DNA of 64,000 bases, taken from contig VWZW01002569.1 of assembly GCA_013397115.1 (NCBI GenBank), positions 1,040,766-1,104,765 on the forward strand, read 5' to 3'. The position numbers and the translations under genes were made by a program. The DNA comes from Edolisoma coerulescens (lineage: Eukaryota; Chordata; Aves; Passeriformes; Campephagidae). The stretch's first letter is position 1. Each line of letters opens with the position of its first letter. Positions 24,901 through 36,858 of the stretch are shown here, in pieces. The notes under the pieces were generated by a model. That model was not told the origin of the DNA and searched no databases. It saw only the letters and a program-made list of their open reading frames with translations.

Positions 24901-27057
24901 TAGGCATTTTTATCCTAAAAGAAGCAATAAAAGTCATTATTGTAAATTACTAGTAATATATAAAGAGCAAGTGCTTACTTTTCCTGCTTTTCAGGATTTC
25001 ACTTCAGTTAGCATTGTTTTCTCACTGGGGCTTCACTGTTTTGGTCTTGCACACTTTGGAATCCTTCACAGTTTGTTGATGGTTTTTGCTATGAAGGATT
25101 TTACTAATCTCAGCAGAAGACTGGGATACTTGCAAAATTCAAACATGTGAGCCAGTTACAGAGTTGACTTTCTGCCATTAGGCAGTTCAACTATTTCTAA
25201 TTGCTACAATTAATGAATTATTTATAACATAAAATTGAAAAGTCAAAAAAGCAAGTATTTTTAAAAATACATGTTCAATCTATATGAAAGAAGGTGAGAA
25301 ATCAAGAAAAAATGTTGATAACCAGGAGATATGGAAGTTGATTTATTTCACCCTATTTCAGTTTTTCTCTGGCAGCCAAACTAAAGATGCTGGTAACAAA
25401 GAGTGGTTTAAAAGCATCACATCACCTTACTCTGCTTCTGAATATGGCAGATGGCCAGAGAGACAAGATGGAAGAGCCTTTCTAGCTGGACAGAGTGAAT
25501 TTCCACAGATGTGAGAGTTGGAAATGGTGTGATCAGATCTGCCCTGGAGTAAAAGGGCCAAACCCTAATCCCTACTTTCTTGACTGAGTCTTTGCAGAGT
25601 GGATCCTTCCCTTGAGTCTTGGTTTGTAATCCAGGAATCCTCCTCTGCCTCCTGAATTGTATCATTTCTACCTAGTTCTTTCCAAGTCCCTCAAAAAAAG
25701 AAAAAAAAAAATCTTTCTCTTCATATTTCTGAAGCTTTCCTTTAATATCTTCTCCCTAATGCATGCAAGCATCCTACTCTCCTCAAGAGTGTTAACCTTG
25801 AGCTGAAACCTCATTCCTTGGACTCACACTTTTTTGCCCCACTCCATGGGCTTTTCCCAGCTACCGATTACTTTTTGGGGAAGAAGGTTTTTTTGAAAAA
25901 TTATTGCAGTAACTACTGCTATATGCCGATAACATTTAAGACTCTAATGCTCCCCTTGATTATCGTACACCACACCCACCGATGATGCTGTGAGTACCAT
26001 TGTAATTATCAAGGGCTAGTCAGTACATTCTGTTTTCTCTTTCTTGCCACAATATTTTTCATTAATATTTATTTTGGCCTTTGAGCAACCAAGAACCTCT
26101 CTCCTGTTTTCTGCCTTTCTCTGAACAAAGCCCTTATTCAGTGTATTACAGCACAACACCTTTATATCCTCTTTTTAAACCAGTATAAGCACACATAGCC
26201 AGTAAAAAGAGGGGTCCAGTGCCCCCATGGGACTGGAAAGGTGCATGGCAAGCCAGACTGTGCAACCACATGTGTATTAGTGCTGGCACAGGAGAGAACT
26301 CACGAAGAGAGGAACTACAACAACATACGAGGAATTAGCCAGGCTGCCAGAACTGGCGTGCACACAGCAATGTAACAACACGATGATGGATTTTCTTTGA
26401 TCTTAAGGGAGCTGGTTGGCTCATTCTGCATCAGGCGGGGCTCTTCCACTTCCATCCACAGGGTAGTTCTCCACACGGTGTGCTGTAGCCGACAGTCTCA
26501 CTGCCCGAGATTTACGGGCTTTCCCTCAGCTATGCTAAAGCTCTTCTATTTCCCTTGGCAGATACAGCAGCTCTATTTCCAGCATCTACTTCTTTAGGAC
26601 AACTCTTCCTTACTCAACACGTGTTACCGGGGAAGGCAGGGAAGCCCTCCCCTGCAGCAGGCAGGATGAAGTAAATGCCTTTGGCCACTTTTTTACAGGA
26701 GACCGACACGTGCCAATTACCCTGATACGACGATATGAGCCGTGGTTTTGATAACCCCTCCCTGGAAGTAAAGATCAGAAAGCCTGAAGTGAAGGGGTGA
26801 AGGGGGAAGTGAGAACAAAGCTGCTGCAGTGAGTGAGCATGGAGTAACTAAAAGATTAGGCGTTTGTTTGGATTTTGGGTTGTTTGGGTTTCTGTTCCTT
26901 TTCTTTTTTTTTTTTTAAAGGGTTGTTTTGCTCTGTTGAAAAAAACAAAACCAAAAATTCCCCTTCCCCCAAAAACCCTCACCCTTGCCTATGTTTTTCC
27001 TTTGGAGACAACTTTTTTTACCTTCTTTGAACAAAGCTGAGCCATCCTTGGCAAGCG
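21927..27057. other. 3' UTR of copy 1 and intergenic DNA
   Basis: After the probable 3' UTR, about 4.7 kb of AT-rich sequence with homopolymer runs (for example poly-T near 24050 and 24440). I recognise no exon, RNA gene or repeat family. Open frames such as 23145-23453 lack any domain and look like chance. Confidence 0.4.
22365..22370 (+). promoter_or_regulatory. Candidate polyadenylation signal of copy 1
   Basis: AATAAA about 440 bp after the stop codon. It is the first canonical hexamer seen downstream of the CDS; the actual cleavage site is unknown. Confidence 0.4.
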
Positions 27058-27326
27058 GTGGATTTGCCATCAATTGCCGCCGCGCCCTGGGACCCTGGGT
27101 GGGAGTGGCCGCCAAAGCCGGCGCTTTCCCAGGCAGATTCCACTCCACTTCCCATGAGGCAGTGCTGGGAGGTTGTGCTGGAACAGCGAGCTCTCAGAGC
27201 TCTGCTCGCTTTCGGGGGACGCCGTCCGGCCTCTTGTCTTACTCAGTGCAATCCTCCCTGCCAAGCTCTCAGCCTCCACCTGCCGGCAGAGCTGGTCCAG
27301 CAGATCGTAAATAGTGAAAACAATGT
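27058..27326 (+). promoter_or_regulatory. CpG-rich open segment: candidate promoter or first exon upstream of copy 2
   Basis: This stretch stands out from the AT-rich intergenic DNA by its CpG density, highest around 27075-27125 and 27190-27235. It is open on the plus strand from an ATG at 27058 for 90 codons, with CWEVVLEQRALRALLAF and HLPAELVQQIV in the product, and a GTGAGT donor follows at 27327. The donor leaves two bases of a codon, the phase needed to join exon 2 of copy 2 at 29605. I do not recognise the peptide and no similar exon precedes copies 1 or 3. It may be a CpG-island first exon, a dead promoter, or an exon of an unrelated transcript. The opposite strand is also open, so coding status is unproven. 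Confidence 0.35.
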
Positions 27327-27437
27327 GTGAGTAGAGTTGCAGTGTGTGATAGGGGGAATCGGCAGAGTACAATAATTAACAAGCTGTGCTTTCCTTACCT
27401 TTTTATTGTTTCAAACCAAACTCCAGTTTTTGGAGGT

Positions 27438-27487
27438 AATTATTATTATTATTATTATTATTACTATTATTATTATTATTATTATTA
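27438..27487. repeat. ATT trinucleotide microsatellite
   Basis: About 50 bp of ATT repeats with one C interruption near 27463. Located about 110 bp after the CpG-rich segment. Confidence 0.95.
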
Positions 27488-29604
27488 CTGTGACTTCATG
27501 GGGATGAACACAAAGCATGATTTACCTCTAGTTTGCTTCCTCTAGCAGCCGTGCCTCTAGTTGCTGCTCTTTTAATCTCATTCCTCTGCCCTCTTTCTGT
27601 CCCTGATTTTCCAGTTGTGTGCTGCTCTTGCCGTGGCTGGAAGGAAAGTTGAGTGTTCCTAGGTGAGTAGTTTGAAGCCAGAAGGCACAATGAGATCATT
27701 TAGACCAGGGACTGCTAATCGTAATCTGAAAATGCATGAGGTAATTTACAGCCTAGGGCCAGGCCACCCCTTACTGCTGTTGCTCTGAAGGCAAGGTGCT
27801 GCTGTGGAGCAGCCTGGCCAGGACAGGGTGGCCATAATAAATTTAAAAATTTGGGTTATTTGCTACGAGAGTATTACTTACTGACAATGCACAAACAAAG
27901 CTAAATGGTAATGTAATCATGGTACCAAATAACAAGGATTGATATTTTCCAGGCCACTAAAATCTGTATCCCTGCAGTGAGCACAGTTGAAGCAGATTTA
28001 CTGGTGTTTAGTAAAACACTACACATACTTGCTGTCTTTCTCCACAGATTACTGAAAAATAATCATTTGGAGCTCTAAGCATGGTTATTTTATAGTGCAC
28101 AATTCTGCTACGTAACAACTTAGAATATGGACTTGGAACTGTAAGCAGTTTGTTACCTGAGATGGAATGTGTCCTTGACCCTATCTTAATCCACAAGCAG
28201 GATCACCACAGAGATCAGCAAACATACAGGACTTAACAACATGAGAAAATAAAGTGCTAGGATGGGACTGAAGACAAAGGTAAAAACAGATTTCATAATT
28301 TGCTTTTTACTTTTTTTTAATATGAGACAGGCAGGGGTGGAGAGCACTCCTCTTTTCCCCATCTTGGAAAGAAGAATGCCTGAGTGACTGAAAGGGGCTG
28401 TCAGAGACTGCTTATTTCCAAGGTCCTTTTAGAGACCTTTCCCCTGCAAGTCTATCTGGATGTGTTAGTGCTCTGAAAGGATTCATTATGCCACCATAAT
28501 GCCCTGCAACTCTTGAGAGATACAATACTGGCAAATAGAAAAGTCTCCTTTCCTTAAAATGAATATTCCAAGTGTAGAGATGGAAGTAGCCCACAGTGCT
28601 TCTAAAGCAAGCTTTCACCACAAGTCTGTTTGTCACTGTTGTAACTTAGTAGTAGAATGCACAAAAAACCCCCAAACAACCAGAACTTTGCTCCTGGATA
28701 GTTAAATTCCCATAGCCACTGGTTAATTATTTACAACTAGGAGTTCACAGTCACATTTACAGACAATCCCATGTGTTGGGTTTGCCTGTTAGAGGTGATG
28801 GTTACTTATTCAGAAGCATGTTTCTGTATGTAGGATCTTTGCATCAAAATGGCAAATCCTAAAAGGATTTGCAGGAGCTGTCTCAGTCTGTGCTAGAGAT
28901 TTGCTGTTGCCCTATGTCTTGCAAAATTAGTACATATTGCAGTGGTGTGTGTCCATCTGAAAACATCAGTCTAGGATTACGTTTTAAGGCTATTGATGAG
29001 TAATATTTCCTAGGGTTATTTATGAAAATTCTGGTGGGTGTGTGTGTGTAAAAATGTAAATTCTGGGGTTTTTTGCAGCAGGTATTTATTATAGCTGATG
29101 CAGGTGTGGGGCCTGGTTGGCATCTTAAAATGGCAGTAGAGGAGATGGCTTCAAGTTCAAGTAGTCTTGATTTGGAAGGGAGAGTTTGTTAGGTTTTTCC
29201 ACTTACCTTCTAAAGGTAATTAAAATGCTTTACTTGCTGGAGACAAAATACTAAAAAATGCCAGTGTGACAGTGGAACATAACCTGGATTTTCATAGAAT
29301 TTATGAAACTCGGAAACAGTAGTTGTTCTCAGCTCCTGGAAGTTTTTGATACATTTGAAATCTATGAAATGATTCAAGATGAAAATTCCTGAGCCAAAAT
29401 GAAAGACAGTGTTTCCTGGGCTATAGAAAGGCTACTGCAGCCTTGATGTCTGTAGTTGTCTGGGTTATTGAGACAGAAGAAGTGAAATCATTAAAACACT
29501 ATTCCCCTGCTTCCCGCCAAAAGTATGCCTGGCAAGTAAAGTGTCCCATCGGTCTCCAACACTTACAAGTCACATATATAAGAAGCAATTTTGTTGTGTT
29601 TCAG
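27488..29604. other. Upstream region of copy 2, nothing recognised
   Basis: AT-rich noncoding DNA. No copy 2 exon 1 could be assigned with confidence. It ends in the pyrimidine-rich acceptor TTGTGTTTCAG before 29605. Confidence 0.4.
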
Positions 29605-29754
29605 GAGATGTATCCTAATGGCACTGACTTCAAGTTTGCTCTGGAACACATTTGGCTTCAGTGCAGCTATGGACTCTGAACCCGATATACTTCTGTTCCT
29701 GGCCGATGATCTTGGAATTGGAGATACAGGTTGTTATGGGAACAATGCCATAAG
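29605..29754 (+). pseudogene. Copy 2 exon 2 homologue: leader and ADDLG motif
   Basis: 150 nt, the same size as in copy 1, with good splice sites (TTTCAG, GTGAAA). It contains ATG codons at 29618 and 29669; the first gives a hydrophobic leader. The sequon after CYGN is lost (GNNA instead of GNDT). Confidence 0.8.
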
Positions 29755-31040
29755 GTGAAAGATTTCTCAGTACAATATACTTGACGCTGTGGAGCACCTG
29801 GAGAATTAAGCCTAATTATAAAAAAAAATAAAAATTTTCTTAGTCTCTTAATTTGAGACTCTAATAATTGTGTATTTAAGTACTTGTATATATTCACATA
29901 TTATTGGGGCCCAGACAAACAGTGTACAGTGAAAGAAAAAAAGTATAATATTTCGATTTTGGTTTTAACTTCATTCTGGCAATCCCTTGCCCCCGCAATG
30001 TTTTAATTCTCTAGCCACTTGTTTTCATAATACAGTTTCTATTTTCTCTCCTTCTCATGAATGAATTTCTTTGTCCCTTTTCATGCATAGTTAAGCCTTA
30101 CACTATCCACCCCGTGCTTTTCCAGAATCCCTGATACACTTGTTTGCTGCCTTCTCCAAACCACTCCAATCCAGACTCATGTGGACTGACCCACATGAGT
30201 TATTATATGATTGGGCCTTAAAGGCTGGTGATTACATTCCTTCAAAACTAGAGAAGAAAAGCAGAAGTGAACATGCATTGGGCACATCTTACAAGCCTCC
30301 ACCTGTGTCCTCCAAGCGGAGCACAGACATTTTGTTAGCTTGCTCTGGGTGTATGTGTCTCACATGGTGTTGGTGGGGTTGTGTGGAGATACAGGAATGT
30401 GCTTATGAAACTCTGCTGTCCTCCTCTGCTAGTGGTGAAGACAGGGGTGAGGCCTCTCTCACTATTTGTGGTGTTGTAGTTCATTCATCTGGGAGAGCTG
30501 GGCTCCCATGTAAGTGTAACTGCCTGAAGATATCAACCTGTTATGAAACAAATAGCATGTTTTAAAAACATGGTACAAGGCAGTCTTGGTTTCAAGAGCT
30601 CCAGACACCCTGGGAAATTCTCTGACTCAGTGAACTCTAAAATTTAGGGTCCAAACGTTCTGGCAAAAATTATCTGTCAGAAGTATTGGAGTAGAAAAGT
30701 ATCAACCTTTCTTAGATAACTCTTTCTGGTTTAGTTTTATTTTAAAACTGAACAGTTCCAACAGTGCCTAGGTTTCTTTTTTAGTGTTGACAGGTACATT
30801 CTAAGACTGTGTCCCAAGAATGAATTCTCCAGTGGCTACAACCACTTAACCTGCTGTGTCAAACTTGTTACTTTATCAGTCTACTGGTCCTGGAGTAGCA
30901 AAAAAGGTTGGGGTTTTTTTCTATTTTTTTATTTCTTTTTTTCTTTTTTGAGGAACCGTTCAAAAGCTTTAGTTCTTGTCATTTTATTTTAACAAGTTTT
31001 GGTTTACCTTGCTTCTATTAAACTCAAAACTGTTTTTTAG

Positions 31041-31162
31041 GACCCTGAACATGGACGGCTTGGCAAGAGAAGGAGTGAAGCTTACTCAGCACATTGCTGC
31101 AGCTTCGCTTTGCACTGCGAGCAGAGCAGCTTTCCTCACTGGCAGATACCCCATTAGATCAG
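31041..31162 (+). pseudogene. Copy 2 exon 3 homologue with altered sulfatase signature
   Basis: Reads SLCTASRAAFLTGRYP. The Pro of CxPSR is Ala (codon GCG where copy 1 has CCC). Pro is part of the motif used by eukaryotic formylglycine-generating enzyme, so Cys conversion should be impaired. Exon length and splice sites are intact. Confidence 0.93.
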
Positions 31163-31628
31163 GTTTGGTCCATTTTGAATTACAAATTTCTGTGCATGGT
31201 GCTGATGAACTATAATAGCCAAAAGGTTTTGGAGTAGGAGAACTGAGCTATTTGCTTGGCCTGAGACAGAAAATAACCACTAGAGGCTCAAGGGCTCTCT
31301 AAGGGACTTCTGAATGAGAACCACTGCCTTGCCAGCTGACAGAGCTTTAGCCTTACTTTATAGGAGCAGGAGATCTAAATGATGAAAATAAATAGGTATG
31401 GAGAAATGCCACCAGCAGTCATACCTGTCAGTTCCTTACTGCAACACAGCCTGGGTTGCAAACTGCCAGAATTCCTCCTGATGGTCATGGTTAGAGGTAA
31501 GGGGTTAAAACTGGATTCCAAAAAGAAATGAGCAAGTTCATTGTGAACATGGTGCAGAAAATCACAAAATTCCCATGAAAATGGAGACTGGATCCCTTCC
31601 CCACCTTTCTAAGGTGCCTTACTTAATA

Positions 31629-32130
31629 GATACATGTCTTGGTTTAAGACAATTTAAGGGGAAGTTTCTAAAATGCATTCTCCCCTTTTGTTTTAACCAA
31701 TCCCTTTCTGCTCATAAGAAGAAAAGGAATACAAGTAGCTGTAAGTGAAAAAATAACAGCTTACTAGCAAAGAGAAATTTAAAATGGAGGAGTAACGCCT
31801 TCCAAGATGGCACCTGGAATGGGCGACTGTGTGTAGGGAGACAAAGGGAAATGTGTGTCAGCCATCCCCCCCTCCTGCCTCAGCTCTATGGAAAAAGCCA
31901 AGAGACAAGAAATAAGTAAGGCAAGAGACAGGACAAATGGCAAAAGAGAAACAAAAAACAAGCTAAGAGGAACCTCTGCCTTGAGCAAGGACCATGAGGC
32001 CAAAGAAGATCTGCCTGAGAGACCACTGACTTTTAAAAGGACCCCTGCAACCCCTCTGGCCCTGTTTCTGGCAGCAGTGCTGGGTCTTAAAGAGGTGGGT
32101 AATAGTTTGGGGCACAGATAGATAGGGAAT
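31629..32130 (+). repeat. Possible degenerate endogenous-retrovirus LTR fragment
   Basis: It begins with TGTCTTGGTTTAAGACA, the kind of start seen in several songbird LTRs, and continues with an AACAGCTTACTAGCAAAG phrase. No matching second LTR, primer-binding site or viral gene was found nearby. Assigned on resemblance only; boundaries are approximate. Confidence 0.3.
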
Positions 32131-32625
32131 ACGATAACATTTGGGGTTACCCAGGACATCTCTCACTAGGTGCTGTATAGGACAATTAGATACCTACTTT
32201 TAGAGCCAAGTGAAAACTCAGTGTATGTTTGATCTCCTGCCTAACATGATACAGCATCCCTCTAAGGTGAGGAAATGCAGCTGTTATCTCTTGGCTTAGA
32301 TGAAGAGCAGAGACTACCACTGTAACTCAGAGAGGCAGAAAATAAAACCTACACTATACTATCACCATTGATTTTTTATCAATTTGATGGTAAAACTGGT
32401 GCCAAGCAATATTTGTTTTGAAATGGCTCTTGACCACCTGAAGTACTTAAAACACACTATTGATCATGTGACGTGACTGCTTACGAGATATGCTTTATTT
32501 TGTATCTCGTGAGGAACTCTGCTGGCTTCAAGTTGAGCTCCTTACACAACAATTGGCAGGAGCAGCCCAACCTCTGCCAGCAGAAAGAAATGCCCCACAG
32601 GACTGACCAGAGCTTTTTCTGTCAG

Positions 32626-32748
32626 GGATGGCATCCAGCAACAGGTACAGAGCATTGCAGTGGAATGCTGGGTCAGGAGGGCTCCCTGCTAATGAAACGA
32701 TGTTGGCCAGGCTGCTGCAGCAACAAGGCTGTACCACTGGACTGATAG
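32626..32748 (+). pseudogene. Copy 2 exon 4 homologue
   Basis: Open 123-nt exon encoding QWNAGSGGLPANETMLARLL, with an intact acceptor (GTCAG) and donor (GTAAGG). The NET sequon is kept. Confidence 0.85.
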
Positions 32749-33894
32749 GTAAGGAAAAATGTTTAACATGACCTTGAAGAATGAACTAGTTATATGAAGG
32801 GAATTTAGGGGGTTTTTTTTAGCCCCAAACTATCAGTTAGTCAGAGATACAAAGCCTCTCCAAAAGGTTGAGGGGAAAAAAAGCCCCTCTTATTTGCAAG
32901 AAGACTGAAATATAATGCAGTCTGAAGAGTTTTAAAGCAATGCTAATTGCTGTGCAGGGTACTCAAAACAGGAAGAATTAAAATGTGTCTCATGATTATA
33001 ATGGTGCATTTATTTTACTTAGCCTAAGATTTTTTTCAAAGGTTGGTCCACTGTGAGAGTTTTGTTAATGCAGAGATTGCTCCAAATGAAATAATGTCTT
33101 TAAGTGTTTCATCTCCTTTATGAGGCCAGAGGCAAAGAAACAAAAGAGGATAAGGAGAGAAAGGAATAAAGTTTGTACCACAGAGGAGATCATGAAGCAT
33201 GAGCATCTCACAGATGAGGCCTGATGCTATGGCTTTTTCCTCAGATTAAGCCAAAATGCAAAGATGTCAGGGAAACACTGCCCCACAACACCTTCCTGTC
33301 TTTGACTTTGATCAGACCTCAACAATTTCAAGATTCATCATTCTTTTGCCAAATATCTCTAAAATCAACTGGCAAAATATCTTTTCCCTTCCATTCCATT
33401 TTATCATGACAGGCACTCCATGATGGATCCCTTTACATAAATGGGTAGGTAGGGTAAGCACTGTGTCCCTAAAACTAGGTAATTTGGGGCCAGCTGTGCC
33501 AAGTGCATTGTCGTTTCCAAATGCTGGAAACAGGTTACTAACTGTAGTCTTCTGTAATTACTTGGCAGTCACATAACTCAGCAAACCACAAGGTCTTTTC
33601 ATCCAGCACACTTTCAAAGCAGACAACAGCTTATTTTTATGTTTTGGTCAGGAACAGAGTAAGAGATTGGTTTACAGCCTTTTCGTATGGAGTAGGGACA
33701 TGTTTGAGAACTCATCTTCCTGAGCCTGGTGATCAAAACGTTTGTCAACATCACCCAAAAATTTATTGGATCTTTCAGCTAGCTTCTCTATGTTAAAATG
33801 AAATTTGTGAATTGAAAGTTTGGAAGAGAGCATAATTAAGCAAGTTAAAGTACCTTAATTCTTTGAGCCTCACAGAAATTTAATGAAATTCCAT

Positions 33895-33970
33895 TCTTAT
33901 ATGACCACTCTGTCACCTCAGTGGCTCTGTCACCTCTTATATGACCATCTCTCTGTCACCTCAGTGGCTG
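33895..33970. repeat. Short imperfect direct duplication
   Basis: TCTTATATGACCA followed by CTCTGTCACCTCAGTGGCT occurs twice, at about 33895-33926 and 33935-33970, with a few differences in the spacer. Confidence 0.75.
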
Positions 33971-34215
33971 AGAATCTCACAAATGTATCTGTTTATTGCC
34001 TGACTATTTGGGGATCACCCTTTATGGCATGGTGTTCACGTGGTCAGGCATTGGTTTCATTCTGTATCCTTGCTCATGAGGACCATGCATCAACACTGTT
34101 GGAAGAATGGAGTAATTCACCTAATTCCCAGATGTTGATAATGTTATCTTGAGCTGCTTCTTTTTGAGATGTTCACCATAATGTTCTAATTTCTTTCATG
34201 CTTTAAAATCTTCAG

Positions 34216-34639
34216 GAAAGTGGCATCAAGGTGTAAACTATGAATCCTTCAATGATCACTGTCACCATCCTCTCAATCATGGATTTTACTACTTTTATGG
34301 AATGCCTTTAACACTTCGAAACAACTGTCAGAATAACAAATCTCCAGATCTGTATCCAGTCCTTCAAGCTAAGCTTTGGTTTTACACTCAGATAATTTCC
34401 TTGCTGTGCTCACTCTCACTGCTGGAAAACTGACTGATTTGATTCCCATCCGCTGGAAGAGATTTGCCTGTTTTGCTTTGGTGGGCAGGACTTTTCTTCG
34501 TCTCTTCGTATTCCAGTTATGGCTTTGTGCAGTATTGGAACTGTATCCTGATGAGGAATCATGATGTCTCTGAGCAGCCCATGAGGTTAGAGAGGACTGC
34601 TTTCCTCATGCTGAAGGAGGCAATATCATTTATCAAAAG
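34216..34639 (+). pseudogene. Copy 2 exon 5 homologue with paired opposite indels and a stop
   Basis: Total length is 424 nt as in the intact copies, but homology runs frame 0, then -1 from about 34405, then back to frame 0 near 34480-34500. Reading straight through meets TGA at 34431-34433 and again at 34440-34442. Membrane helix 1 is truncated. The donor (AAAAG, then GTCTAT) is also weak. Confidence 0.92.
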
Positions 34640-35534
34640 GTCTATAGTCTTTTGTAAAGGAGCTGGGATGTGCTGGGCACTTGGAATAGAATATTTCTCT
34701 CCAGTAACTATAACTGTATCATGTGAATTTCTTTGAAACTCATTCCAGGTCTTTATTAGAAACCCAATACACTTAAAATTTAATTACAGTTGTCTCACAT
34801 TGGAAACTACAGTATATCCAGATGGATTTTAACCAAATGATGCGTGACCATCTCACTAGTCCCTGTAGTCTGTAATTAATATATTTATTCCAAGATTAGC
34901 CAGCTTGTTTTTGGACTTCACTCTACAAGCTTCATTTGTGTTCTTACTCCTAAACACTACATAATACCTAGAAAAATGTGTCTGGTGCACAGAAGTATTA
35001 CATGTTAAAATATTAACACTTTAAATTTGTTTTTATGGATCAAAAAGGAAGGCAAGTAAGGTTGTTCAGTTTCTAGATTCAAGTTCTGCCTGCACAGTTT
35101 TCTGTAGTACTTTTGTGCGTCAAATGTCTTTCTATACAACAGGGAAAATAGCTATTCTGTTCTTATGCTTTGTGAAAACAAACATAATGAAAATTATAAG
35201 TGGCCATTGTAAAAAAAGCCACATGAATATTAAAGTAAATGAGACCATATCCAGTTACATTTAACTAAAAAGTCAACAGAGTTGAGTGTCTGATTCATTT
35301 AAGCACTGTGCAAATGCTATGCCTGGTTACACATTGGAAATTGAAAATAATCTGTCTGAAAAGGATCTTTCTTCCCCACATTTCATGCAAAAAGAAAACA
35401 GTCGTCTGCTATCACTGAGGATGCACTAGATATGAGTGCAGTCTAGACCCAATGTCTGTGTCTGTGCATAGATGAAAATGAAACCCTTCCAAATACCCTA
35501 AAAGCACACACAAATATTTTTGTTTGCTCTTAAG

Positions 35535-35671
35535 AAACAGGTACGGGCCATTCCTCCTCTTCGTTTCGTTTTTACATGTTCACACCCCCTTCTTCACCAC
35601 GGCAAAATTTCTTGGGAAGAGCCGTCATGGTTTATATGGAGACAATGTAGAAGAAATGGACTGGATGGTGG
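35535..35671 (+). pseudogene. Copy 2 exon 6 homologue
   Basis: 137 nt, open, encoding PFLLFVSFLHVHTPF and YGDNVEEMDWMVG with good splice sites. The active-site His is retained. Confidence 0.88.
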
Positions 35672-35881
35672 GTAAGTATGCTTCATGAAGGATGTGTTTC
35701 AGACACGTTCACCTGTGTATTTTTAAGCAGGAAAACTAATAAGGCAAAAATACCTAGAGAAATTTAAGCTATTAAAAACATCTTATAGGGCATTGTGAAA
35801 GATTATTGAAACATTATAAGTCTGGCTTGTTCTGCCCAATTTATTAACAGAAACCTTGCTATCTGTCTTCTTAAATTTAAG

Positions 35882-36018
35882 GCAGAATTCTGAATTTGCT
35901 TGACAAAGAAGGTTTAAAAAATCACATATTCACATACTTTGCCTCTGATCATGGAGGACACTTGGGGGGGCTCAGAATGGATCTGCCCAGCTGGATGGTT
36001 GGAATGGTATTTATAAAG
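35882..36018 (+). pseudogene. Copy 2 exon 7 homologue, frameshifted
   Basis: SDHGGHL is followed by a frame change within a G-rich segment near 35965-35985, so the conserved QLDGWNGIYKG end lies in another frame. The length is 137 nt against 135 in copies 1 and 3. If spliced on, exon 8 would be read in the wrong frame. Confidence 0.9.
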
Positions 36019-36695
36019 GTAAGAAAAACATTGTAACTTTCCATGAAGGTTAAAATCAGAAACGATAATTTGCTTGGCTGAAGCTCAAATGAGTTGCATT
36101 TTTAGCTCGAAATATAAGTGACATACAGAGGTGCTTTAATCTTAGACACCCTTCCTTTCAGTAATGTGCAATTACTCATCCCTTTGACAAAAGTAATACC
36201 CAGCTTTACCTGTAAATTATCTTGTTCTCAAGTGAAAGGTGCTGAAAAAAATGTGACAGTTCACTGTGTTGGATACCCTCTTCCTCTTCTCCTAAAATGA
36301 CTATTTCCTCATTCACTTGTTCCTTTTTCTCATTGTGTTCCAGAACTCATTGGTGCCCAGCTAATCCATACAGAAGAGAGTAGGGGCATGTTGTGCCGTG
36401 ACCTGTGGCAAAAATTTACTCCTTGTATGGTTTTATATTCCACCTAAAATCAGTGATTGACATAATATCCAAATGGCCTTTGTGTTCTAAGAGGATCTCC
36501 CTCTTAACTTCCTGCTCCGGCCTTTCTGCTGTGAATTGTGTAAAATATGAAGTGCATGAAGTCCAATGCAAGCGAAGCATTTAATCTTTGGATAACCAAT
36601 ATATTTCTGCATCTCCTGCACATTCAAATGCAACAAGCCAAAGAAGAGGTTTTAGTTTTCCTCTGAGTTCCATATATTGATTCATTTTGCTGCTG

Positions 36696-36858
36696 GTGGA
36701 AAAGGCATGGGAGGCTGGGAAGGAGGGATCCATGTGCCAGGAGTATTTATGTGGCCAGGAGTATTACCCGCAGGCACAGTTACTGATGAACCTATAAGTC
36801 TTATGGATATTTATCCCACAGTTGTTCATCTGGCTGGAAGAATATTACCACGTGACAG
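36696..36858 (+). pseudogene. Copy 2 exon 8 homologue with both splice sites destroyed
   Basis: The 163-nt homologous block (GGKGMGGWEGG, EPISLMDIYPTVVHLAG) is preceded by TG instead of AG (36694-36695) and followed by AT instead of GT (36859-36860). It could not be spliced as in copies 1 and 3. Confidence 0.92.

Noticed and set aside
27070..27372. 100-codon minus-strand open frame over the CpG-rich segment
   Set aside because: High GC suppresses stops on both strands; no domain and no reason to prefer it over the plus-strand frame with a donor.
29443..29679. 78-codon open frame overlapping the start of copy 2
   Set aside because: It runs through the acceptor at 29603-29604 in a different frame from the ADDLG sequence, so it is a shadow frame.
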